A DNA stretch of 64,000 bases from Bog-473 sp963809715 (GTDB lineage: Bacteria; Actinomycetota; Acidimicrobiia; Acidimicrobiales; RAAP-2): assembly GCA_963809715.1 (NCBI GenBank), contig CAWEKO010000003.1, positions 1 to 64,000 of the forward strand. Direction: 5' to 3'. The notes under the pieces are model-generated. The model searched no databases. It was not told the DNA's origin and saw only the letters and a program-made list of their open reading frames with translations. Position 1 is the first letter of the stretch. Every line of letters starts with the position of its first letter. Below are positions 52,178 through 60,904 of the stretch, piece by piece. Both the position numbers and the translations under genes were made by a program.

Positions 52178-53718
52178 GCGGCACGTCCTTTCACGCGTCG
52201 GGTGAACAGTCGAGGGGAACCTGCGGCAGGGAGTGCCCACAGATGGGCCATGGCGTAGCTGCGCCACGGCCGCCAGGCTTCGGCGTGGGCGACGAGGCCG
52301 CCGGGATCCTCGGTCAGGCCGCGGGCAGCAGCGCCCCGGCGGATGCCGAGGTCGGTCGGCATGAAGGCGTCGGGATCGCGCAGCGCGCGCATGGCCACGT
52401 ACTCGGCGGTCCAGGGCCCGATGCCGGGCAACGCCACGAGCGAACGTCGCAGTTCGTCGGGGTCGGCGCCGGCGTCGAGCACCACCGCCCCGTCTTCGAC
52501 CGCGTGGGCCAGCGCCCCGAGGGCGCGGCGCCGGCCGGCGGGCATGGCGAAGGCCGCCGGAGATTCTTCGGCCAATTGGGCCAGCGCAGCCGGAGTCGGA
52601 AAGAGGTGCGTGACCACGCCGTCGGTGTCGGGCAGCGTCTCGCCCGCGGCCAGGACCAGCCGTCCGGCCACGGTGCGCGCGCCGGCGACCGACACCTGCT
52701 GGCCGATGACGGCGCGCACCGCCAACTCGAATCCATCGACGGCGCCGGGCACCCGGCGGCCCGGAGTGGCCTCGACGAGGGGGCCGACGGCCGGGTCAGC
52801 CTGTAGTGCCTCCAAGACGGCGATGGGATCGGCGTCGAGGTCGAGCAGCTGACGGCAGCGAGCGACGGCCGTGGTCAGGTCGCGCAGGTCGGAGAGCACG
52901 AGCTCACCCTCGACGTAGGCCGGACCGGCCTCGTCGCTCGTGTGGGGGGCCGAGAGGGAGACGACGGCGTGCCCCAGGGGGAGTCGGAGACTGCGCCGGT
53001 AGGAGCCGTCGGCACACGACTCGACCGCGGGCAGCGTGCGGGCCGCGAGGAACTCGAGCACCGAGGCCGGGTCGAAGGGGCGCCGGCACGGAAGGCGGAG
53101 CCGGATGGTCTGGCCCGAGGCGCCATCATGTGCCGCCCGCCGTCCGAGGGCCGTTCGTGCGGCGCGGGCGCGCAGCCCGCTCGGCGTATCGGCGAAGATC
53201 TGGCGTACCGTCTCGTTGCACTGGCGCACGCTGGCGAAGCCGGCGGCGAACGCGATCTGCGTGACCGGGAGCTCGGTCGTCTCCAGGAGGATGCGGGCGG
53301 TCTGGCTGCGCTGGGCGCGGGCCAGCGCCAACGGCCCCGTCCCCACCTCGGCGGTGACGAGACGATTGAGTTGGCGGGTGCTGTACCCGAGACGTCCGGC
53401 CAGGCCCGCCACGCCCTCGCGGTCCACGATGCCGTCGCGGATGAGCCGCATGGCCCGTGCCACGACGTCGGCCCTCACGTTCCATTCGGGCGATCCGGGC
53501 GTCGCGTCAGGCCGACAGCGCAGGCAGGCCCGGAAGCCCGCCTGCTGGGCCGCGGCCGCCGTGGGGTAGAAGCGCATGTTCTCGCGCTTCGGCGTGCGGG
53601 CCGGGCAACTGGGCCGGCAGTAGATCCCGGTGGACGTGACGGCGCAGAAGAACCAGCCGTCGAAGCGGGCGTCCTTGCCCTGCGCGGCCTGGTAGCAGCG
53701 TTCCGGGTCCTCGATCAC
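52174..53718 (-). CDS. Ada/AlkA fusion: AraC-type methyl sensor with 3-methyladenine DNA glycosylase
   Basis: 514 residues in three parts. Residues 1-75 are the Ada zinc domain with C34, C38, C65 and C68 (GIYCRPSCPARTP, CLRCRP); Cys34 is the expected methyl acceptor. Residues about 85-180 are an AraC-type HTH (LGYSTRQLNRLVTAEVG, IAFAAGFASVRQCNETVR). Residues about 200-510 are the AlkA glycosylase with VRAVIGQQVSVAGA and the HhH-GPD LVALPGIGPWTAEYVAMRAL, catalytic Asp probably in DAFMPTDLGIRR. It senses methylation damage and removes alkylated bases. The GTG start is at 53718. It forms an operon with ogt. Confidence 0.94.
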   Translation of the reverse strand: MIEDPERCYQAAQGKDARFDGWFFCAVTSTGIYCRPSCPARTPKRENMRFYPTAAAAQQAGFRACLRCRPDATPGSPEWNVRADVVARAMRLIRDGIVDREGVAGLAGRLGYSTRQLNRLVTAEVGTGPLALARAQRSQTARILLETTELPVTQIAFAAGFASVRQCNETVRQIFADTPSGLRARAARTALGRRAAHDGASGQTIRLRLPCRRPFDPASVLEFLAARTLPAVESCADGSYRRSLRLPLGHAVVSLSAPHTSDEAGPAYVEGELVLSDLRDLTTAVARCRQLLDLDADPIAVLEALQADPAVGPLVEATPGRRVPGAVDGFELAVRAVIGQQVSVAGARTVAGRLVLAAGETLPDTDGVVTHLFPTPAALAQLAEESPAAFAMPAGRRRALGALAHAVEDGAVVLDAGADPDELRRSLVALPGIGPWTAEYVAMRALRDPDAFMPTDLGIRRGAAARGLTEDPGGLVAHAEAWRPWRSYAMAHLWALPAAGSPRLFTRRVKGRAA

Positions 53719-53810
53719 CCCCTCAGCGTGGCACGGCGTCGTGACATTTACTGGCGGAAATCGGACATCACCGTTTGCCCCGTTTGGAGCTCGCCGGCCG
53801 GGGTGCCTGC

Positions 53811-53861
53811 CGCCCGAGAGACGGGGTCGCCCGAGAGACGGGATGGCCGGAGAGTCGGATC
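53811..53861. repeat. Three 17-bp tandem repeats
   Basis: CGCCCGAGAGACGGGGT (53811-53827), CGCCCGAGAGACGGGAT (53828-53844) and the diverged GGCCGGAGAGTCGGATC (53845-53861). They lie in the 159-bp gap between the Ada-AlkA start and the ACAD stop. An 8-bp doublet CAGCGGTT follows at 53871-53886. Confidence 0.85.
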
Positions 53862-53877
53862 CGGGCCGGTCAGCGGT

Positions 53878-54981
53878 TCAGCGGTTCAGCGCCGAGGCGA
53901 GCACCAGGCGGCGGTGCGTCGCCGCGTCACCCCAGGCGCGCGAGAGCGCCCAGGTCCACTTCATGAAGAAGTGGAGATCGCACTCCCACGTGTAGCCGAT
54001 GGCCCCGTGCACCTGGAGGGCGACGCGGGCGGCCAGCTCGGCTGCGTCCGATGCCATCGCCTTGGCCATCGACGCGTCGTGCGAGAGGGTCGGTTGGGCG
54101 GTGTCCAGCGACCAGGCCGCCCGGTAGGTCGCGGGCCGGGCGAACTCGAGCGCCACCCGTGCGTTGGCCAGGTGGTGCTTGACCGCCTGGAAGCTTCCGA
54201 TGGGCTTGCCGAACTGATGGCGTTCCTTGGCGTAGGCGGCCGTCATGGCCACCATGCGATCGGCCAGCCCGACCAGCAACGCCGCGGTCCCGGCCGCAGC
54301 GCGGTCGGCCAGCAGGGCCACCGCGGCCTCGGCGGCCACGCCGTAGGCCAGGAGGGTGTCCGATGAAAGAGGCCAGTGCACGGTGCTCAGGTCCCGCGTC
54401 GAGCTGAGCGCCGGCATCGGGTCGGCCACACATGTTGCCGCCGGGACGGCGTGGAGCTGCCAGCCCGAGTCGTCGTCGCGGCAGGCGAGCAGGAACAGGT
54501 CGGCGTCGCGGGCGCCCACGACGCGGGGCGTACGCAACATGCCGTCGGCCGACACCACGCTGGGCGACGTGACGCCGCTCGCACCGACGTCGATGCCACC
54601 GACCGCGAAGACGGCGTCGTCTTGGACGAGAGCGGCCAGGGCGGCGACGGCGGCCGGCTCGGGGGCCAGGGCGGCCAGGGTGGGCGCCGCCAGCGCGGCC
54701 GTCTCGAGGAGCGGCTCGGGCAGGCAGGCCCAGCCCGCCTCCTCGAGCACCCCGACCAGGTCGACGTCGCCGAGGCCCAACCCGCCGACGTCCTCGGGCA
54801 CCACGAGCGCGGGTGCACCAAGTTCGGCCAGGACGGCCCAGCGGTTGCGGGCCTGCTCGGCCCGGCCGACCGGGTCGGCCAGCTCGAAGGAGCGCAGCGC
54901 GTCGACGTTGCACTCGGCATCGAGCACGGTGCGGACGCCCTGACGCAGCTCGTCCTGCTCGTCGGAGAAACCAAAGTCCAT
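53878..54981 (-). CDS. Acyl-CoA dehydrogenase, small-partner type
   Basis: 367 residues beginning MDFGFSDEQDELRQGVRTVL. The N-terminal helical domain and the C-terminal AYAKERHQFGKPIGSFQAVKHHLANARVAL and LQVHGAIGYTWECDLHFFMK bundle (cited as separate segments) are present, while the middle beta domain is degenerate. It pairs with the full-length ACAD encoded 11 bp upstream, the same plan as the 43249-45441 pair. This is the architecture of the heterotetrameric ACADs of steroid side-chain or ring degradation. Confidence 0.87.
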   Translation of the reverse strand: MDFGFSDEQDELRQGVRTVLDAECNVDALRSFELADPVGRAEQARNRWAVLAELGAPALVVPEDVGGLGLGDVDLVGVLEEAGWACLPEPLLETAALAAPTLAALAPEPAAVAALAALVQDDAVFAVGGIDVGASGVTSPSVVSADGMLRTPRVVGARDADLFLLACRDDDSGWQLHAVPAATCVADPMPALSSTRDLSTVHWPLSSDTLLAYGVAAEAAVALLADRAAAGTAALLVGLADRMVAMTAAYAKERHQFGKPIGSFQAVKHHLANARVALEFARPATYRAAWSLDTAQPTLSHDASMAKAMASDAAELAARVALQVHGAIGYTWECDLHFFMKWTWALSRAWGDAATHRRLVLASALNR

Positions 54982-54992
54982 CGGTCGACCTT

Positions 54993-56138
54993 TCAGCGGG
55001 GCAGGCCGAGCAGGCGCTCGCCCACCACGTTGCGCTGGATCTCGTTGGTGCCCGCGTAGATCGGACCGGCCAGCGAGAAGAGGTAGCCGTCGAGCCACTC
55101 GCCGGGGGCGCCGGCACGCAGCAATTCGGCTTCGGGACCGAGCAGGTCGAGCGCGGCGGTGTGAATGGCCACGTCCGTCTCGGACCAGAAGATCTTGTTG
55201 GCGCTGGCCTCGGGTCCGACCGCATGCCCGCGGGCCACCTTGGTCGCCGTCCAGTAGGTGTGGAGCTTGTAGGCCTCGGCCTGCATGTGGGCCTGGGCCA
55301 CCGCGTCGGCAGAAGCGGCCGGACCGCCGCGCGCCGCGTGGAGCTGGAGGAGGCGGTCGGCTGCCTCGGTGTAGCGAGCCGGGCTGCGCAGCGAGAGTCC
55401 GCGTTCAGAGCCGGCGGTGGCCATCGCGACCGACCAGCCGGCGCCCACCTCGCCGAGCACCTGGGACTCGGGGACCTCGACGTTGTCGAAGAAGATCTCG
55501 GCGAAGCCCGTCTCGCCGTCGATCTGGGGGATGGGGCGCACGGTGACGCCGGGTGAGTCCATGGCGATCAGGAAATAGGTCAGGCCGCGATGGCGCTCGG
55601 CCTCGGGATCGGTCCGGAAGATGCCGAAACACCACTCGGCGAACGCGCCCCGGCTGGCCCACGTCTTCTGCCCGTTGAGCACCCAGCCGTCGCCGGCCAC
55701 GGTGCGCGCCGCCCGCGAGCGGATGCCGGCGAGATCGCTGCCGGCATCGGGCTCGGACCAGCCCTGGCACCAGATTTCGTCGCCGGCCGCCATCGGGGGA
55801 AGGAAGCGGGCCTTCTGGGCCTCGGTCCCGTACTCGAGCATGGTGGGGGCGAGCAGGAAGACGCCGTTCTGGCTCACCCGCTTCGGGGCGCCGGCCCGGT
55901 AGTACTCCTCCTCGAAGACGAGCCACTCGAAGAGGCCGAGATCGCGGCCGCCGTACTCGGTCGGCCAGCTGACCACCGACCAGCGGTCTTCGTACATGGT
56001 GCGCTCCCAGGCCCGGTGGGCCTCGAAGCCGGCGGCCGTATCGAGCGAGGGGAGGGGGTCCGCGGGGACGTGCGCCTCCAGCCATGCTCTGGCGACGGCG
56101 CGGAAGGCCTCGTGCTCGGGTGAGAAGGTCAGGTCCAC
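54993..56138 (-). CDS. Acyl-CoA dehydrogenase, full-length partner
   Basis: 381 residues from the GTG at 56138 (VDLTFSPEHEAFRAVARAWL). Clear ACAD motifs: GWSEPDAGSDLAGIRSRAAR, GWVLNGQKTWASRGAFAEW, TGFAEIFFDNVEVPESQVLG and the C-terminal AGTNEIQRNVVGERLLGLPR. It introduces a 2,3-double bond in an acyl-CoA with FAD. It forms an operon with the small partner and is divergent from the thiolase operon, sharing a 136-bp regulatory region that contains a CTGA/TCAG dyad. Confidence 0.9.
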   Translation of the reverse strand: MDLTFSPEHEAFRAVARAWLEAHVPADPLPSLDTAAGFEAHRAWERTMYEDRWSVVSWPTEYGGRDLGLFEWLVFEEEYYRAGAPKRVSQNGVFLLAPTMLEYGTEAQKARFLPPMAAGDEIWCQGWSEPDAGSDLAGIRSRAARTVAGDGWVLNGQKTWASRGAFAEWCFGIFRTDPEAERHRGLTYFLIAMDSPGVTVRPIPQIDGETGFAEIFFDNVEVPESQVLGEVGAGWSVAMATAGSERGLSLRSPARYTEAADRLLQLHAARGGPAASADAVAQAHMQAEAYKLHTYWTATKVARGHAVGPEASANKIFWSETDVAIHTAALDLLGPEAELLRAGAPGEWLDGYLFSLAGPIYAGTNEIQRNVVGERLLGLPR

Positions 56139-56245
56139 TGCGGGGGAATCTGGCACAGCGACCGCCGGGTTGCCAACGTGCGGTGTCCCGGGCCGGGTCA
56201 GCTCGAGGTGCCCGGGTCCGAATTGTGGCGCCGTGTGGCACCAAA

Positions 56246-56262
56246 TCTGATTCGGGGTCAGA
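56246..56262. promoter_or_regulatory. Weaker dyad TCTGATTCGGGGTCAGA before the thiolase operon
   Basis: TCTGA and TCAGA arms with seven bases between them, overall 17 bp like the site at 46694-46710 but with the inner CG pairs lost. It ends 12 bp before the thiolase ATG. Confidence 0.4.
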
Positions 56263-56274
56263 ATTGACGTTCTT

Positions 56275-57453
56275 ATGCCCACTGCCGTGATCATCGACGC
56301 CGTCCGTACCCCTGTGGGGCGCCGAGGGGGCCGCCTCTCTGGTTGGCACGCCACCGACCTGGCGGCCCAGCCCCTGGCCGCCCTGTTGGCCCGCAACGAC
56401 CTCGACCCCGCCCTGGTCGAGGACGTGGTCATGGGGTGCACCATGACCGTGGGCGAGCAGGCCATGAACATCGCCCGCAACGCGGCGATGGCGGCCGGCT
56501 TCCCCGAATCGGTGCCCGGGACCACGGTCGACCGCCAGTGCGGTTCGGCCCAGCAGGCGATCCACTTCGCGGCGCAGGCCGTCATGTCCGGGGCCATGGA
56601 CGTGGCGATCGGCGCCGGCGTGGAGTCGATGAGCCGGGTGCCGATCGGTTCGACCACCGAGCCCGGCCCCGGGGAGGCCTACGGCCCGCTCTACAAGGCG
56701 CGCTTCGAGCTCGTCCACCAGGGCGAGTGCGCCGAGGAGATCGCCCGGCGCTGGAAGGTGAGCCGCGAGGAGATGGACGAGCTCGGCCTGCGCTCGCACC
56801 AGCGGGCGGCGCGGGCGACCGACGAGGGCCGCTTCGCCAACGAGATCGTGCCGCTCGAGGTTCGCGTCCATCCCGATGTGCCGGGCGCCGCCGACGCCGG
56901 CGGCCTGCTCGAGTCCGACGAGGGCATCCGGCGCGACACCTCGCTCGAGAAGCTGGCCGGGCTGAAGCCGGCCTTCTCCGAGACGGGGACAGTGACGGCG
57001 GGCACCTCGTCGCAGATCTCCGACGGCGCGGCGGCCGTCCTGATCATGAGCGAGGAGCGGGCGACGTCGCTCGGCCTGACGCCGCGGGCCCGGTTCCACA
57101 CCTTTGCGGTGGCGGCCAACGATCCGCAGATCATGCTGACCGCGCCCATCCCGGCCACCGAACTGGTGCTGGCCAAGTCCAAGCTGAAGCTCGACGAGAT
57201 CGACCTGGTCGAGATCAACGAGGCCTTTGCGTCGGTCGTCCTGGCCTGGGAGCGCGAGTACCACCCCGACATGGAGAAAGTGAACGTCAACGGCGGCGCC
57301 ATCGCCATCGGCCATCCCACGGGCTGTTCGGGCGCCCGCCTCATGGCCACACTCCTCAACGAGCTCGAGCGCACGGGCGGGCGCTACGGGCTCCAGACCA
57401 TGTGCGAGGGCGGCGGGCAGGCGAACGCCACCATCATCGAGCGGCTGGGCTGA
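56275..57453 (+). CDS. Acetyl-CoA acetyltransferase (degradative thiolase, FadA5/FadA6-like)
   Basis: 392 residues. Nucleophile Cys89 is in TTVDRQCGSAQQAIH, the oxyanion and base motifs are VEINEAFASVVLAWE and NGGAIAIGHPTGCSGARL, and the second Cys is in MCEGGGQANATII. The set is complete, so it should cleave 3-ketoacyl-CoA by thiolysis. The sequence is closer to steroid thiolases than to the housekeeping type (RRGGRLSGWHATDLAAQP start). Its stop overlaps the next ATG by one base (TGATG). Confidence 0.92.
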   Translation: MPTAVIIDAVRTPVGRRGGRLSGWHATDLAAQPLAALLARNDLDPALVEDVVMGCTMTVGEQAMNIARNAAMAAGFPESVPGTTVDRQCGSAQQAIHFAAQAVMSGAMDVAIGAGVESMSRVPIGSTTEPGPGEAYGPLYKARFELVHQGECAEEIARRWKVSREEMDELGLRSHQRAARATDEGRFANEIVPLEVRVHPDVPGAADAGGLLESDEGIRRDTSLEKLAGLKPAFSETGTVTAGTSSQISDGAAAVLIMSEERATSLGLTPRARFHTFAVAANDPQIMLTAPIPATELVLAKSKLKLDEIDLVEINEAFASVVLAWEREYHPDMEKVNVNGGAIAIGHPTGCSGARLMATLLNELERTGGRYGLQTMCEGGGQANATIIERLG

Positions 57454-57911
57454 TGGCCGCGCCGACGCAAATCCCCGCGATCGAGGGCTGGTTCACGACG
57501 GGAGATGACGGCGGCGCCCCGGCGCTGCTCGGGTCGCGCTGCGGCGAGTGCGGCACCTTCGCCTTTCCCGCCGAGTCGCAGTACTGCCGCAATCCTGATT
57601 GCAGCTCGAGCACGTTCGAGACGGTCCAGCTGTCGCGGCGGGGGCGGATCTGGTCCTACACCGACGCCCGCTACCAGCCGCCGGTCCCCTACGTGGCGGC
57701 CGACCCCTACGTGCCGTTCTGCCTGGCCGCCGTCGAGTTGGCCGCCGAGAAGCTGGTCGTGATGGGCCAGGTCACGGCGGGCGTGACGGTCGAGGACCTT
57801 TCGGTGGGCGACGAGGTCGAGCTGGTCATCGAGACCCTCTACTCCGAGGACGGCACGGACTACCTGGTGTGGAAGTGGCAGCCGCTGGGCGCGGCGGCCG
57901 GAGAGGGGTGA
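57453..57911 (+). CDS. DUF35 OB-fold/zinc-ribbon protein
   Basis: 152 residues: a rubredoxin-like zinc ribbon with four Cys (GSRCGECGTFAFP, QYCRNPDC) and an OB fold (GRIWSYTDARYQPPVPYVA, VSVGDEVEL-type strand). DUF35 proteins form stable complexes with thiolase-like partners, for example ChsH2 with the aldolase Ltp2 in cholesterol side-chain cleavage, or HMG-CoA-synthase/thiolase assemblies in archaea. It is translationally coupled to the thiolase before it and to the SCP-x-like protein after it. Confidence 0.88.
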   Translation: MAAPTQIPAIEGWFTTGDDGGAPALLGSRCGECGTFAFPAESQYCRNPDCSSSTFETVQLSRRGRIWSYTDARYQPPVPYVAADPYVPFCLAAVELAAEKLVVMGQVTAGVTVEDLSVGDEVELVIETLYSEDGTDYLVWKWQPLGAAAGEG

Positions 57912-59128
57912 GCGTGCGCGACGACAGGAAGGTGGCGGTCCTCGGTGCGGGCATGCACGAGTGGGGCAAGTGGGGCCGTCCGTTCGTGGAGTACGGGCTG
58001 GCCGCCGCTCGGGATGCCCTTTCCGACGCCGGCTTGGGCTGGCGGGACATGCAGTTCGTCTCGGGAGCCGACACCATCCGCAACGGCTACCCGGGCTTCG
58101 TTTCGGGGGCGACGTTCGCCCAGGCGCTCGGTTGGACAGGTGCCCGGGTATCGAGCGTCTACGCGGCGTGTGCCTCTGGCGCGGTGGCCATCGCCAACGC
58201 GCGCGCGCAGATTCTGGCCGGGCTGTGCGACGTGGCGCTCGTGGTGGGCGCCGACACCACGCCCAAGGGGTTCTTCGCCCCGGTCGGCGGCGAGCGCAGG
58301 GACGACCCGGACTGGTTGCGCTTCCACCTGCTCGGCGCGACCAACCCCACCTACTTCGCGCTCTACGCGAGGCGCCGCATGGACCGCTTCGGCGCGACCG
58401 AAGAGGACTTCGCACAGGTCAAGGTGAAGAACGCCCGGCACGGGCTGGCCAACCCGAACGCGCGTTACCGCAAGGAGGTGACGGTCGAAGAGGTGCTGGG
58501 CTCGCCGATGGTGGCCGACCCGCTGCGCCTGCTCGAGATCTGCGCCACCTCGGACGGCGGTGCCGCTCTGGTCCTCTCGAGCATGGAGTTCGCCCGGGCC
58601 CACGCCGGGGGGTCGACACCGCTCGTCACCATCGACGCCGTCTCGACGGTGACGCCGACCTTCCCCAACACGGTCATCGAGATGCCGAACTTCGCCACGG
58701 ACTCCGCCGTGGCCGTGGGCGGTACGGCCGGGGGTGGGGCCGAAGGCTTCCGACCCTCCATCGCCGCCGCGGCCTACGCCGAGGCCGGCATCGGGCCCGA
58801 GGACGTCGACCTGGCCGAGGTCTACGACCTGTCCTCGGCCCTGGAGCTCGACTGGTACGAGGACATCGGTCTCTGCGGCGAAGGCGAGGCCGAGAAGCTG
58901 CTCCGCGACGGCGCCACCACCCTGGGTGGCCGGGTGCCCGTGAACCCCTCCGGTGGCCTGTCCTGCTTCGGCGAGGCCATTCCGGCCCAGGCCATCGCCC
59001 AGGTGTGCGAGTGCGTGTGGCAGCTCAGGGAGGCCGCCGGCGGACGCCAGGTCGAGGGGGCCCGGGTGGCCGTCACGGCCAACCAGGGACTCTTCGGGCA
59101 CGGCTCGTCGGTCGTGCTCAGCCGCTGA
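57908..59128 (+). CDS. Thiolase-like protein of the SCP-x/Ltp type
   Basis: 406 residues from the GTG at 57908, which overlaps the DUF35 stop (GTGA). The nucleophile Cys is in VYAACASGAVAIANARAQIL. The usual second Cys of degradative thiolases is replaced near GLFGHGSSVVL, as in SCP-x/Ltp proteins. Together with the DUF35 protein it may act as an aldolase or thiolase on a branched acyl-CoA, similar in principle to Ltp2-ChsH2. Whether it is aldolase or thiolase cannot be decided here. Confidence 0.85.
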   Translation: MSVRDDRKVAVLGAGMHEWGKWGRPFVEYGLAAARDALSDAGLGWRDMQFVSGADTIRNGYPGFVSGATFAQALGWTGARVSSVYAACASGAVAIANARAQILAGLCDVALVVGADTTPKGFFAPVGGERRDDPDWLRFHLLGATNPTYFALYARRRMDRFGATEEDFAQVKVKNARHGLANPNARYRKEVTVEEVLGSPMVADPLRLLEICATSDGGAALVLSSMEFARAHAGGSTPLVTIDAVSTVTPTFPNTVIEMPNFATDSAVAVGGTAGGGAEGFRPSIAAAAYAEAGIGPEDVDLAEVYDLSSALELDWYEDIGLCGEGEAEKLLRDGATTLGGRVPVNPSGGLSCFGEAIPAQAIAQVCECVWQLREAAGGRQVEGARVAVTANQGLFGHGSSVVLSR

Positions 59129-59380
59129 GTTTCCCTGGCGGACGTCGCAGGTCAGGGTGCGCGTTTGTGCATTGGGCGTGTGAGACGGCCTCATGGGGGT
59201 ATGGATGTACGTGACACACACTGCGGGGCCCAGCTCTTAGGGTGGGGTCCTCGCAGTTTTCGTCGTCTATTTCGCGTGTCGACGGAACAGATAGATCTGC
59301 GAGGAGGGCAAATACGTATGTTGACCACAGACCTGAGAGACCGGCAAGGCGTAGAGCGGCAAAGAGGAGACAAGGACTTC

Positions 59381-59752
59381 ATGGCCGATCAGAACGACGA
59401 CGAGGTGCTCAAGGCACTCGACGAGCTGGAAGCGGCACTGCGCGAGAACGCAGAGAACGAGCGTCTCCTCGCCAAGCGCATCGCCGATGTACGGCAGGCT
59501 CGGGAGAATGGTCAGGAATGGAAGGCCATCCTCGGTGACGAGGACGAGCCCGGGACCGTCCAGCTGGTGAGCGCCATCCTGCGCCGCCAGTCCGAGGCGA
59601 GCGGCTACCTGCGCCGCTCCCTGGTGGTGGCCTTGCGTGCCGAGGGGCAGAGCATTCCGAGCATCGCCCACCTCTTCGGGGTGACCCACCAGCGGGTGTC
59701 GAACCTGTTGCGCCGGGTGGCCCAGGGCAACCTGGCGAACGGCGAGTCCTAA
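59381..59752 (+). CDS. Small helix-turn-helix protein
   Basis: 123 residues: an acidic coiled-coil-like N-terminal helix (DDEVLKALDELEAALRENAE) and a C-terminal HTH with SIPSIAHLFGVTHQRVSNLLRR. It looks like a small actinobacterial DNA-binding protein. ATG 59381 has AAGGA and GAGGAG upstream; an in-frame ATG at 59318 also has a strong AGGAGG site 10 nt before it and would add 21 residues. The 252-bp gap before 59381 shows no other gene. Targets unknown. Confidence 0.75.
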   Translation: MADQNDDEVLKALDELEAALRENAENERLLAKRIADVRQARENGQEWKAILGDEDEPGTVQLVSAILRRQSEASGYLRRSLVVALRAEGQSIPSIAHLFGVTHQRVSNLLRRVAQGNLANGES

Positions 59753-59816
59753 TCAGGCGGCGGGCAACACGAGCACGAACGCGGGGCCGGAAGATCCGAG
59801 GGGGCCCCGGTTCGGC

Positions 59817-60881
59817 TCACACCTGGGCCCAGGCCCGGAGAATCCCGTCAGCTTCGGTCATCACGGCGCCGACGATGTCGACCACCGGTGGCAGCGCATC
59901 GAGCACGCCGACGACCTGACCGGTCGGCAGGACGCCGACGTCGGTGCGCCCGTCGACCAGCGCGGCCTTCGTCATGACCGGCGCGTTGGCCGCCATGACG
60001 ACCTGTGACCACGTGAGGTCGTTGCCCTGCTTCATGGCGCGCCCCTCGCGGAGCAGCGCGGTCAGGCTCGTGCCCGATTCCTTGCGGAAGACGAAGGCGC
60101 TGCGCACGGCCCGCGGCAGCGAGCGCAGCCACGATTGGCCCTCGAGGTGCGCGACCAGGTCGGTCCGCACGACGCGTTGGGGCGCGCCGTCGACCTTGGT
60201 CGTGACGACGGTCCCGGTGACCGGCGTCCCGAGGTAGAGGCGCTTGACCGCGTCGGGGACCCGGCTCTCGGCGGAGAGCAGGAAGCGGGTGCCCATGGCC
60301 ACGCCGGCGGCGCCGTAGGAGAGGGCGGCCACCAGGCCCCGGCCGTCGTAGAAACCCCCGGCACCGAGCACAAGGACGCGGTCGCCGACGGCCTCCACCA
60401 CCTGGGGCAACAGCAAGGTGGTGGGCACGGTGCCCGTATGACCCCCGCCCTCGGCTCCCTGGGCGATCACGGCGTCGACCCCCCACTCGGCCACCTTCTC
60501 GGCGTGGCGGCGCGCCCCCACGGTGGGCATGACGAAGAGCCCGGCTTCCTTGCAGCGGGCCACCAGCTTGGGGTTGGGCGCCTGGGCGAAGCTGGCCACC
60601 CGGGCCCCGGCCTCGATCATGAGATCGATGCGCGCCTCCACGTCCGCCACGTCGGTGCGCAGGTTCACGCCGAAGGGCGCCTGCGTGCGCTGGCGCACCT
60701 CCGCCATGGCCCGAGCCAGCTCCTCGAGCGTCATCGTGGCCGAGGCCAGGATGCCCAACGCGCCCGCCTCGCACGTGGCGGCGACCAGATGGGGGCCGGC
60801 CACCCAGCCCATTCCGGTCTGCACCAGCGGGTAGCGCACGCCGACGCGATCGCAGAACGCCGTGTGCAGGGCCGCGTGCAA
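59817..60881 (-). CDS. ipdC: Nitronate monooxygenase-like FMN oxidoreductase, IpdC-like
   Basis: 354 residues of the NMO/2-nitropropane dioxygenase TIM-barrel family. FMN-binding and active-site regions: YPLVQTGMGWVAGPHLVAAT, GVDAVIAQGAEGGGHTGTVP, VLGAGGFYDGRGLVAALSYG, and GAAGVAMGTRFL. In mycobacteria IpdC (Rv3553) lies beside ipdAB and takes part in opening the last steroid rings. The order here, echA20-ipdA-ipdB-ipdC, is the same, which is why the symbol is given. The TTG start at 60881 is assumed; a clear ATG is lacking. Confidence 0.82.
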   Translation of the reverse strand: MHAALHTAFCDRVGVRYPLVQTGMGWVAGPHLVAATCEAGALGILASATMTLEELARAMAEVRQRTQAPFGVNLRTDVADVEARIDLMIEAGARVASFAQAPNPKLVARCKEAGLFVMPTVGARRHAEKVAEWGVDAVIAQGAEGGGHTGTVPTTLLLPQVVEAVGDRVLVLGAGGFYDGRGLVAALSYGAAGVAMGTRFLLSAESRVPDAVKRLYLGTPVTGTVVTTKVDGAPQRVVRTDLVAHLEGQSWLRSLPRAVRSAFVFRKESGTSLTALLREGRAMKQGNDLTWSQVVMAANAPVMTKAALVDGRTDVGVLPTGQVVGVLDALPPVVDIVGAVMTEADGILRAWAQV

Positions 60882-60904
60882 CGGCTCCGGCGTGGCCGGC
60901 GCGT

